NCBI GenBank assembly: GCA_022432975.1
Contig: CM039509.1
Coordinates: 8,463,075 to 8,527,074 of the forward strand
DNA: 64,000 nt
Reading direction: 5' to 3'
DNA from: Begonia masoniana
Lineage: Eukaryota > Streptophyta > Magnoliopsida > Cucurbitales > Begoniaceae
Every line of letters starts with the position of its first letter. The stretch's first letter is position 1. Shown one piece after another: positions 27,455-37,902 of this stretch. The position numbers were made by a program, and so were the translations under genes. The notes under the pieces are model-generated. The model made no database searches, was not told the DNA's origin, and saw only the letters and a program-made list of their open reading frames with translations.

Positions 27455-28534
27455 CTAAATTTTGGGTGGTTGGGTGGTCTTTTCACAAAGTTCTTTGGTA
27501 AAGGTGAGAAAATTAAATTCATAAACTATTTCGAAGGGCATTTGCTCGGTGATGGAGTGAAGGTTTCGAAAGTAATAGAATTCTAAATATGGTAACACAA
27601 TGTTATCATTATAACCCTTAAACCATAGAATTAGGCCTTCTAAAATCTCGACCACAAATGTAGGCTCAACATCCATATAAACCTTAAGATAGTCTTTACT
27701 CCAACCAATCCTCAAAAGCCAAGTGATTAAATGGTCGGAGGGCAAATATCTTGTTGTTACCAAACCAACTGATTCTTTTTCCTTAGTGCGATGGTAAAAT
27801 TTGTGAAAATCACATGAGAAGGCTAGTTGTTTGGTTGATTCATCTAATTGCAAGTTAAGAAATTTGAGGGATGCATTAGGTGTAACTATCCCATAGGATT
27901 GCCTAAGTCCACTAAGGATAAAATCATTAATAATTATAGGGACTAAGACTAAATCCTTCAAAAGTCCTCTAGAAAAGGTGGTAATCTCCAAAAATTGGTT
28001 TAAAGTGGAATTATCCATATAATCATCAAATTGCCTAGAATAAGGTGTACCAATGATCATAAGGAGGGGTATTATTGAGGGTTGAGGCGTGGGTACTTCA
28101 TCATAAAGGAAAATGTCATACCACTTGATGTGGGAGCAGTCTTGGTCATACTCCTCTTCAAAAAAAGTTTCTTCCAAGTGTTTCCCATCCCCAAAATCTT
28201 CAATTAAGTCATCCTCAACTTCAACCACTTGATTGTCCATAATAAGTTGACCTCCTTCGAGATGACAAGTCTCTTCTTCTAGTATTTCTTCCTTCGTTTG
28301 ATTGTCCATTTCAAGAAGTGGACTTTCTTCGGGATAACAATCAACTTCTTCTAGTGCCTCTTCCTCCTCTTCATTTAAACTAGGCATTTCCTCAATAATC
28401 TCTTCATCTTCATCTTCACTTAGGGATTCTTCATCAAGTTCATTAGGATTTTGGGACTTAGGAGGTGGGAGTTTCCTCAAAGTCTCTTGTACCCAATTAT
28501 CCAAAAGGTGGCAAGTAACTTCAAGTTTGTGCAT
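27455..28534 (-). pseudogene. Element C acidic and integrase-like ORF, 359 codons
   Basis: The open minus-strand frame starts MHKLEVTCHLLDNWVQ. It then has a long acidic block rich in Glu (about residues 35-130), a middle part of unknown kind, and an end, HSITEQMPFEIVYEFN, that matches the Gypsy integrase motif HSTT..SPFEIVYGFNP. No catalytic core of integrase or reverse transcriptase is visible. It therefore looks like a fusion of a Gag-downstream segment to the tail of Pol by internal deletion, which happens to remain open. Confidence 0.6.
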
Positions 28535-28990
28535 GATCTCATCTAGCCGTCCTAGATTTCCATCAACGATTGGTTTGTGAGGTAGAATTGGTTCTCGGTT
28601 TGATTGATGATTGTTCCTAGTCCTTAGCCCTATTTTATCCCTTAAATTTCTTCCAAGTGTTTCCCATCCCCAAAATCTTCAATTAAGTCATCCTCAACTT
28701 CACCACTTGATTGTCCATAATAAGTTGACCTCCTTCGAGATGACAAGTCATCTTCACTTAGGGATTCTTCATCAAGTTCATTAGGATTTTGGGGACTTAG
28801 GAGGGTGGGAGTTTCCTCAAAGTCCTCTTGTACCCAATTATCCAAAAGGGGGCAAGTAACTTCAAGTTTGGCAGGATCTCATCTAGCCGTCCTAGATTTC
28901 CATCAACGATTGGTTTTGAGGTAGAAGTGGCTTCTCGGGTTGAATTGATGATTGTTCCTAGTCCTTAGCCCTATTTTATCCCTTAAATTT
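28168..28990. repeat. Imperfect tandem duplication in element C, unit about 480 bp
   Basis: Sequence from about 28168 (TTCCAAGTGTTTCCCATCCC) returns at about 28648 and can be followed for about 340 bp. The second copy lacks an inner stretch after CAAGTC and has several one-base insertions, so only the first copy keeps a reading frame. Confidence 0.85.
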
Positions 28991-29405
28991 CTTCCATTAG
29001 TGGATGGTATTCACGGGACTTATTGATTCTTAAAATTAGAGGAGTTAAGATAACATATAGGGTGATCTTCTTTAAAAATTTTATCTCCAAAATTGTACTT
29101 TTGCTTTTGTAGCTTTGGGGCAAATTTCTTCTCCAATAATCTCTTCATTATTGTCCAAGTAATCAATTCTTCTTCCTCATTTCTTCTTCTCTTTTCTACA
29201 AATTTTTCCCAAAAATATTTAGCATCTTTGATTAAACTCTTAGAAGCTAATTTAACTTTTTCTCTTTCATAATAACCCTCATAAGCAAAAAAAATTCCAC
29301 TCTCTCAACCCAAAAGAAATATTCATCCCTACCATTGACACCACTAAATGGGGAAATGTTTGGTTCATCATAATATTCTCGAATAATTCTTCTTCTAGTG
29401 TTCAT
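28990..29405 (-). pseudogene. Element C Gag remnant (Gypsy type)
   Basis: On the minus strand from the ATG at 29405, the reading begins MNTRRRIIREYYDEPN and continues with EYFFWVERVEFF, like the N-terminus of Gypsy Gag. A shift at a T-rich site then breaks it. Other frames continue the similarity as far as about 29000. Confidence 0.55.
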
Positions 29406-29409
29406 GTCT

Positions 29410-29521
29410 TTAATCTAAGTTTTAGGAAGGTTTAAAAAAAATAATCATGAGTTTTTAATCCTAAAATTTAGATTAGTTGAACTTTAAATTTTTGGGTAAT
29501 TTGCTTAGGATTAAATTTTCA

Positions 29522-29560
<39 letters not shown>

Positions 29561-31798
29561 TAATACGTGATTTAAAATTTAAATACTAATGATTTAGGAA
29601 AACCCAATTCAACAAAAATAAAAACTAACAGAAATTAACACTTAAATTTTAAAAACATATTTCACCAATTTGTAAGTCATTTTGCATGCATGAATTAATT
29701 AGACCAAAGGATTTTGCATGAAAGATTTAATTCAACCAATATGTGCTTTATATTCTTTAGCAGCAAAAATTTATCCGTAAGGGTTTGTTTGGTTATATGC
29801 GCTTCTAGTAATAAAGAGTTTTTTTTTTTTTTTTTTAAATAGCAGCAATAAGACAAGTGAATGGGTACTTGCTGTGGTAAAACAAAAGGAAATTACAGAT
29901 TTAAATTTAACAATTATAAGCAGCTGTAAAATTCTGTTACCCACGGAGCACTACTTCCTTACTGTACCAACTCTGAAATTCTAAGAATTGCAGAACGTGA
30001 TCTCGTAGCCAATGGTCGATTGCAAACCAACAACATTTAGCCACCAGCAGCTCACTACTCCTGCAAACACACTACAAAAAAGCCAAATGAACGATTAATA
30101 ACCTGAAATACATCAGCAAAACAAAAGCAACCAACTGGGTAATAAACCAGAAATAATCAATAAATCAACAGGTTATGAGTTTGTAATAGCAGTAAGCCAA
30201 TAAGTTCAGTTTTATGCATTAAACCTCAGACATAGTAAATACAAGCTGTGAAAGTTTGATTACCACAATTATACCAGCAAATTTACGGTTACAGCCAGTA
30301 AAAGCTTAAAGTTATTGATTTAGCTACCAGATCAACAGAAAGATTAAAACAATCATTCACAGTTTTTCGGTTTTATCCCTATTCTTTCAGTTAACCTATC
30401 AAACACCTTAAAAACTAATAAATATTCAGCAAAACAAATTATCTGATTGGCGTTAACACTAAACAGTAAGTAAAACGTTCATCTTCATTCATTAAATCCT
30501 AATCAGAATGGTAAAGCAAAAATAACCAGCTAAGTAATAAACTGAAAATGATTAGCAGCAAAACAACAGGTTGACAATTTTATGCATTAACTTCCAACAC
30601 AGTAAAGGCATGCTGTAAAATCGATTTCATCAAAATATTATAAGCAAGTCTACGGTTTAAACCAGTGTTAGTGTCCCAAAATGAAACAGAGTGACAACAA
30701 TCTCAATTCTGCAGAAAACTCGTTAGAAATAACAGCACTTTCACAGATTCAATTTAATACTCATATATTAAGGTAATCCATTCCTGCTGTAAAATGGTAA
30801 TAGCAGAACCAATAAGTCAATAAAAACAGATTATGCAGAACCTGATAAACAACACATCAGCAGGACAAAGAAAACTATCAGACAAATGCTACGAAAACCC
30901 ACTGGCAATGCTCAAAATAGATTTGACCAAGCTTAAGGAGATAGTTAGGTGATAGTGTATGTAGCTTAAAGAACCAGATAAGAACACAATTAAATGTTGT
31001 AAATCAAAAGTAAACAACAGCAAGCAAACTCGACAACAGATTCAGAAAGTAATTTTTTTCAAAAAAATTTCGGTCAAGCGTTTTAACAAATAGCTGGTAG
31101 GCACGTTCATGCACAATAATAATCAGCTTCAATTATATAATGTGTAACCCGAAATTTCTTAAACAAACAGCTCAACAGGACAATATTACGTGAATAGACC
31201 TGCTGGAACAACTATTAAGCAAAGAGGAGTAGCACAAATCACAAAACAGATAAGATTCCAATCGATAAAAATCTGAAGTTTAATGGGTCTACTCTGTTTG
31301 CAGAAAACCGATTCAATAAACAAAATTATATGTTTAACTCTAAAATGTGATTGTTATATTAATGTTTAGGAGTTACTATCCGATCAAAACGTGCTGGAAA
31401 TGTAAAGAACAGAATCGAAATGCAGCAAAGAACAACAAAAAAAGAATTAAAACAGAGAAAGGAAAAAAAAAAAAACTAGAATCGCAGAAAACAGAACACT
31501 ATTTTAGTCGACTATCATGAAACCTTCAAAACAACGAAAATAGATTAGAAGATGATATTATTCTGAGCTTAAAGAACTACATAAAGCAAGAAAAAAAAAG
31601 GTGGAGAAAATCGTTCGAAATAGGAAAACACAGCAGCTAGAAAATGGGTTGCGAAAACATTTTTTTTTTCTATCCGGTTTTGAAATGAAATTGCAGCTTC
31701 ATTTTTCCAGAGTAATGAACGATATATATATATATATTTTTAATTATTATTATTATTTTTGTATTTTTTTTTATGAAAGTGCTCACGGGAAGCTTACC
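29410..31798. other. Non-coding interior of element C
   Basis: About 2.4 kb of A-rich sequence lies between the Gag remnant and the primer binding site, with a (TA)n run near 29527-29558. No protein similarity is seen in any frame. Its place corresponds to an unusually long 5' leader. Confidence 0.6.
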
Positions 31799-31815
31799 TA
31801 TGCTTTGATACCACT

Positions 31816-33231
31816 TGACACGGGATCCCCTAGAGAAGGGTCCGTGTATAACCCACAAATTATATTCAAGAAGTGTTTGGGTGCAAGTGTTGTGCAAAAC
31901 CTAAAATAAGAGAAGAAAATGATAAAATAAAGTGCAAGAAAAATAAAAATGGTACTAGATGATATGATGGCCGACTATTATATGCATGTTGATGGCATGG
32001 AATGTGGAAGAAAATAAAAGAAAGAGATGAAGAGAAAGAGTATGTGAAATATGAAGAATGAAAAATAATAAAGAAGAAATAAAATGACAAGAAAGTAAAG
32101 GTGGAGTGTGTGATATTGAGTGCCGAATTTAAAGGTGGAAATGTGTGTGAAAGTGAAGCGGAAATGAAAATAATGGAAATACCGTTGGCGGACCGGTAGA
32201 GTGATCTTACGGTTTAAGCTCTCAGGTAAACGATTTTCCCGGAGGAAAAACGACCACCGTAGGCCGGGATTTTCGTCCTCAATTCTGACTCCCAATGGAG
32301 AAGGCGAGGGAATGCGTAAGAATTAACTTAGCAACCCAAGGTAAGTTAATAATGGAGGGCTACTCCACAGGAAACTCTCAAAGGCTAACCACCTCAAAGA
32401 AGCAAAAAATGATATTTTGTAAATTGTCAAAAGTTCTAGAAAACAACAATATACATGCATTATATAGACCTCTGGTGGAGGTTAGGGTTTCCATGGAAAG
32501 GATTGGAGCCGTTGATGAAGGCAAAGATGAAGGGACAAGATTGCAATCTATGTGCTTCATCCAAGGGTTGTGGTTCTTTCTTTGTTTTGCTTGATCAATG
32601 GTGCTAAATGACCATGTCATCCATCCTTGTGGCCACTACTTGATGTACTTGCATGGGCCAAATCTTCAAGCTTGGGCTTTCTTGGGTTGGCTCTTCATGA
32701 GCCTATTTGATGAAGGTGTTGCATCCAAATGTGAGCCAAATATGGGCCAAGTGATGCTTCCAAATATGTGCCAAATGATGATTCCAACGTAGGCCAAGTA
32801 GTGGGCTTAACAGTGGGCCTAACCACTTGTGGTCTTCAACCCACAACCATGCCATCAAGATGTGACTAAGTCTTACCAACAAAACTAATGCATGGATGCC
32901 AAAAACTAATGGCTAAAAGTTTGCCAAAAATGAGATATCAAAGAAAACAAGCAAGAGAAAATTATAACAATTTGTTCCCTGAAAGACAAATTCCGGCTTC
33001 TGGTACTCCAACTGGTGCTCTAGTGTTTTCTTCATTCCGTTCCAAGCTTTTCAAGAGGGCATCCATATAGCTAGGCTTCCCATGTGACATCCATGTCCAA
33101 CGAGCTAGAATCCCACGTGGCATCTTCAACTGGATCAACACCTACAAAAGAAATATCATAATAAGTAAGGAGAATAAATAAAGTTTTGGCCTTTATCGGG
33201 TTTTCAAGTAATTGTGCCCCTAGGCATGTCA
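31816..33231 (-). repeat. LTR of element C (5' LTR in element orientation)
   Basis: This 1416-bp partner of 25823-27255 lies next to the primer binding site and is followed by the duplicated target ATTTT. Confidence 0.93.
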
Positions 33232-33242
33232 ATTTTTGAGTG

Positions 33243-34795
33243 ATGACATCATTAAAATACGATATTCCTTTACTGGATGGGAATACAAGATTTTTAATAT
33301 GGCAGGTAAAGATGCGAGATCTACTCGCTCAAATGGAATTAGATGACATGTTACTTGGTTTTGATAATATGTCTGAGTCTTAGTCAGAGGCGGAGAAACT
33401 CACAAGAGACAGAAAAACATTATCTCTGATTCGTCTACACTTGTCAAATTCAATTTTGGAAGATGTGTTGAAGGAAAAATCTGCTGCTGAAGTATGGTCA
33501 AAATTGGAAGAATTATGCTAACATAAAACTCTGAGGAGTAAGCTGCATTTGAAGCAACGATTATATTTTCATCATATGAGAGAAGGGGCTTCTATCGAAG
33601 AACACTTCTGTGCATTCAAAGAGATAGTTTCGGATTTGGAAACTTTGGAGTGCAAATATGATGATGAGGATTTAGCTTTGATTTTATTGTGCTCGTTGCC
33701 TGTTTCATACAATATTTTTTGGGACACGATGTTATATAGTCGTGACACGCTAACCCTAAAAGAAGTCTGTGATACTTTGCTTTCAAGAAAAAGGATGAAG
33801 CACCTTGTAGTTAGATCTGAAACTCAAGGCGAGGGACTTATTACTCGAGGTAGAGCTACAGAGAAGTCAGAGAAAAACAGTCATGGTAGAAAGAATTTAA
33901 GGGGTAGATTAAAGTCCAGAAATAGAAGCAAAATTTGTTTTTACTGTCAGAAAAAGAGGCATATAAAATCAGAGTGTTATCAGCTGCAAAACAAGATAAA
34001 AGAACAAAGTGAACAAAATGAACAACAGTCAGGGAACTCTGGTGAAGCAGTTGTTGCTGAAGAAGAAAGTGAAAGTGATCAAGGTAATCTATTGATAGTG
34101 TCTAAGAAAAATTCAAGGTCATCTGAGGAGTGGATTCTGGATTCAGCCTGCACATTTCATGTGTCTCAACCGAGAATGGTTTTCAACTTATGAAACTAAG
34201 ACAAAAGGAGCTGTATTAATGAGAAATAATGTATCATGTAAGATTGCAGGAATTGGTACAGTGAGAATCAAAATGTATGACGGAGTAGTCAGGACACTTG
34301 GTGATGTGCGACACGTTCCCGAGCTGCAGAGGAATTTGATCTCGTTGAGTACTCTGGATATTAATGGGTACAAGTACACCGGTGAAGGTAGAGTTTTGAA
34401 GATCAGTCAGGGTTCTCTTGTTATGATGAAAGGACAGAGAAAGTTTGGAAATCTGTATGTTCTGCAGGGTTCTACAGTTGTTGGGGATGTGGCTGTTAGT
34501 ACTTCAATGTTAGATGAAGATCTCACCAGTTTATGGCATATGCGTCTGGGACACATGAGTGAGCATAGTTTGTCTGAACTAAGCAAAAAAGGACTGTTGA
34601 ATGGTCAGAGCACCAATAAATTACAATTTTGTGAGCATTGTCTAGCTAGGAAATAGAAAAAAGTCAAAATTTCTATAGGCACTCACAATTCAAAGGAGAT
34701 TATAGATTATATTCACTCAGATCTATAGGGACCAGCACAGGTGCCTTCCAAGGGAGGGGCACATTACATTATATGTTAACATTTATAGATGATTT
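33243..34795 (+). pseudogene. Copia B Gag, protease and pre-integrase, broken
   Basis: Gag starts at 33243 (YDIPLLDGNTRFLIWQVKMR) and has stops at 33381-33383 (TAG) and 33519-33521 (TAA). It then stays open through a zinc knuckle CFYCQKKRHIKSEC (about 33935). The protease motif is DSACTFHVS in place of DSGATFH, and a frameshift follows near 34190. The pre-integrase segment LWHMRLGHMSEHS leads to a stop after CEHCLARK (34656), and integrase similarity continues to FIDDF, where foreign sequence begins at 34796. Confidence 0.85.
34202..34563 (+). repeat. Copia B protease/pre-integrase segment, left copy of a duplication
   Basis: About 360 bp is nearly identical to 46533-46905. Both copies are in direct orientation and belong to the same element, one on each side of fragment D. 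Confidence 0.9.
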
Positions 34796-35227
34796 TGGTA
34801 TCAGAGCAAGGTTTAACATTGTCTAAGTTGCATTTTTGAAATATTTTGTGATATATCTAGAATGATATTCAACACTAACACAGCACACGTAAAAGGTCAG
34901 TCTATTACTAGACCTCCATTCTTTGATGGAAATAACTATGTCTATTGGAAGTCTAGGATGAGAATCTTTGTTCAGGCTATGAACTATGATATATGGAATA
35001 TTATAGAGAATGGTTCATTTAAAGCCATGAAAACTGAAAATGTGGCTAGTATCCCAAAATTGGCTAATGAATTAACCGAATCTGACAAGAAAAATTTGAG
35101 CCTAAATGCTAAAGCAATTAATACTCTCTATTGTACACTGAATAGAGATGAATTTAATATAGTACAAGGCTGTGATAGTGCACAGGAAATATGACACTTA
35201 TTAGAAGTCACACATGAGGGAACAAAC
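34796..35227 (+). mobile_element. Fragment D, part 1: PBS plus gag of a Sirevirus-type Copia
   Basis: The segment begins exactly at a primer binding site (TGGTATCAGAGCAAGG) with no LTR before it. It then encodes Gag from an ATG at 34862 (RPPFFDGNNYVYWKSRMR), close to the Gag of element E, with a TGA after CDSAQEI. It is interrupted at 35227 by E and resumes at 46452-46532. An element fragment with no LTR, fused in the middle of B, suggests template switching during reverse transcription. Confidence 0.8.
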
Positions 35228-37546
35228 TGTAGGATCGAGATTTGTCTAAGAAGGGGGTGAATTAGACCTTTTTAAAAAATTAAATTAAATATCTAAGTGA
35301 TTTCTCTCTTGCCTTAAATTTCTAAGCTAACAGCGAACAGATAGGCAATAAAAGTAAATGAGAGAGAAAGAAATTCTAACATACGAGTTTTTACGTGGTT
35401 CGGCTCAACCCAGCCTACATCCACGCTTCAAGGTTCACCCCTTGAAGATCCTTAATCTTCTCCTCAATGAGAATAAACAGATCGGAATTCCGGGCTCCGA
35501 TCTACTGCCTTTTATAATTCTGGATTATTCTTCACGGGCGATAATCCACTGCTTTATACAGATTTTGAGTTTGTAATAATCAAAACAATCTAAACTCCCT
35601 CAAAGGTTAAATCTCAAGTTTAGGTTCGAGAGGAGTAGATGAAATACAGAGTATGAATATTTCACAGATTAGGGCTCAAGAATAAAATTTGCAAAAAAGT
35701 TGTGTCTTCGTGCTCTAACCTCGGCTTAAATACTCTGTCCTATTTTTCTTCACAGAATTAAACGCTTCTTTCTTCAAATGGAAATGTTACCGTTGGGAAG
35801 CATCCGTACTAGATCAGGTAGCCGTTGCCGTCTGTAGTTGCAAATCGTCATCGCCATTAAAGTTCTGGAGTTAATGTTGAAAACGACGTCACTGTAGCTT
35901 CGCAGCTATTTTGAATTCTGGCGAAAAATCATCGGTGGAAGAAGCTTTAAAAGGCTATCGGCATGAGTATCTTCAAAACGCCATCGGTAGATAAAACATG
36001 ATAAGTCATCGGCAGATACAAGCTTTGAATTCCATCGGCAGATGCATGCTTTGAATTCCATCGGCAGATGCATACTTTGAATTCCATCGGCAGATGCATA
36101 CTGAAAAACCATCGGCTTGAAGACTCTATCGGCAGATGCATGCTTTGAATTCCATCGGCAGATGCATACTTTGAATTCCATCGGCAGATGCATGCTTTGA
36201 ATTCCATCGGCAGATGCATACTTTGAATTCCATCGGCAGATGCATGCTTTGAATTCCATCGGCAGATGCATGCTTTGAATTCCATCGGCAGATGCATGCT
36301 TTGAATTCCATCGGCAGATGCATGCTTTGAATTCCATCGGCAGATGCATACTTTGAATTCCATCGGCAGATGCATGCTTTGAATTCCATCGGCAGATGCA
36401 TGCTTTGAATTCCATCGGCAGATGCATGCTTTGAATTCCATCGGCAGATGCATGCTTTGAATTCCATCGGCAGATGCATACTTTGAATTCCATCGGCAGA
36501 TGCATGCTTTGAATTCCATCGGCAGATGCATACTTTGAATTCCATCGGCAGATGCATGCTTTGAATTCCATCGGCAGATGCATGCTTTGAATTCCATCGG
36601 CAGATGCATGCTTTGAATTCCATCGGCAGATGCATGCTTTGAATTCCATCGGCAGATGCATGCTTTGAATTCCATCGGCAGATGCATACTTTGAATTCCA
36701 TCGGCAGATGCATGCTTTGAATTCCATCGGCAGATGCATACTTTGAATTCCATCGGCAGATGCATGCTTTGAATTCCATCGGCAGATGCATGCTTTGAAT
36801 TCCATCGGCAGATGCATGCTTTGAATTCCATCGGCAGATGCATGCTTTGAATTCCATCGGCAGATGCATACTTTGAATTCCATCGGCAGATGCATACTTT
36901 GAATTCCATCGGCAGATGCATACTTTGAATTCCATCGGCAGATGCATGCTTTGAATTCCATCGGCAGATGCATGCTTTGAATTCCATCGGCAGATGCATG
37001 CTTTGAATTCCATCGGCAGATGCATGCTTTGAATTCCATCGGCAGATGCATACTTTGAATTCCATCGGCAGATGCATACTTTGAATTCCATCGGCAGATG
37101 CATACTTTGAATTCCGGCAGATGCATCTTTCAAACTTCATCGGCAGAAGCATCTTGACATTCCATCAGCAGATGTGAGCATTGAATGCCAACGGTAGATG
37201 TGACTTGAACGCCATCAGTAGATGTCTTTATTTAAGTACTTTGTCGTTTAGCAATCGGTTTGAGTTGTCTTCAAATGCCATCGGCAGGAAGAACTAAAAC
37301 GGCAGATGTAATCGGCAGATGTAACTTTTGTTTACCAATTTTTCAGCCCTGTTAAACTATTTAGCCCTGTACACTTAACTCGATTCATTAGACAACTAAA
37401 ATACCCTTTTTAAGGGTATTTCTAAAAGATTAAAACCAAATGCATAATTCAATATTCTCATTTTATAAACATAATCAAATTACATACTTAACATTCAAAT
37501 ACATCATCAAAAACATATTTAGACTTAAACTCTATTTAAGTCAACA
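35228..37546 (-). repeat. 3' LTR of element E, expanded
   Basis: This 2319-bp LTR is the counterpart of 45015-46451. It carries the expanded array of 26-bp units at about 36127-37120. Flanking parts also hold scattered diverged CATCGGCAGATG words. Confidence 0.93.
36127..37120. repeat. 26-bp tandem array, 38 units, within the LTR of E
   Basis: The unit is TTCCATCGGCAGATGCATGC plus TTTGAA. Units are identical except one site, which is G or A (GCATGC or GCATAC). By my reading the order is GAGA, GGGGA twice, GA, GGGGGA, GA, then GGGGAAA twice. The unit has no stop in any minus frame and its length is not a multiple of three. All three frames therefore stay open for 335-406 codons with a 26-residue cycle; these are not genes. 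There are no spacers, so it is not CRISPR. Confidence 0.95.
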
Positions 37547-37902
37547 ATCTTTCCCTTTTTGTTGATGACAAAATATTAGCATAAATTTAATTAAATGTTA
37601 CTCTCCCCCATAATTCTAGCTCCCCCATAGCAAATGCATATATTCCAAAAATAAATAGGGAGCATACCAGAGTTTCAAAAATATGCATATATCCAGATTT
37701 TCAGATTTCCAAAATATGCATACACAAATCATAGTAACTAAATATGCATACACAAATCAGTAACTAAATCACATGCAACTCCATTATCAATCAAATATAT
37801 TCTCCCTCATTGACATTATAAAAAACAATCAGAGAAACAAGAGCAGAGAAATGGAATTTGGATTCCAACAAAAGTGTATATAACAAAAAAAAAAAAAAAA
37901 AT

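Larger units (their letters stand above)
25823..33231 (-). mobile_element. Gypsy-derived element C nested in Copia B, non-autonomous
   Basis: Direct repeats of 1.4 kb (25823-27255 and 31816-33231) start TGACA and end TGTCA. They are flanked by the 5-bp duplication ATTTT (25818-25822 and 33232-33236). The primer binding site (TGGTATCAAAGC on the minus strand, about 31802-31813) lies beside the right LTR, and a purine tract (GGAGAGGA, minus) lies beside the left one, so the element points leftward. The 4.5 kb interior has a Gag-like remnant and a Pol remnant but no reverse transcriptase. It must have depended on proteins supplied in trans. It landed six bases upstream of the Gag ATG of B. Confidence 0.88.

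Noticed and set aside
36127..37120. Resemblance to a CRISPR array
   Set aside because: Units are directly joined with no variable spacers, lie in a retrotransposon LTR and are in a plant genome.
35906..37152. Three overlapping minus-strand reading frames of 335-406 codons
   Set aside because: They arise from the 26-bp array, which has no stop in any minus frame and cycles through all three. The peptides are the same 26-residue repeat.
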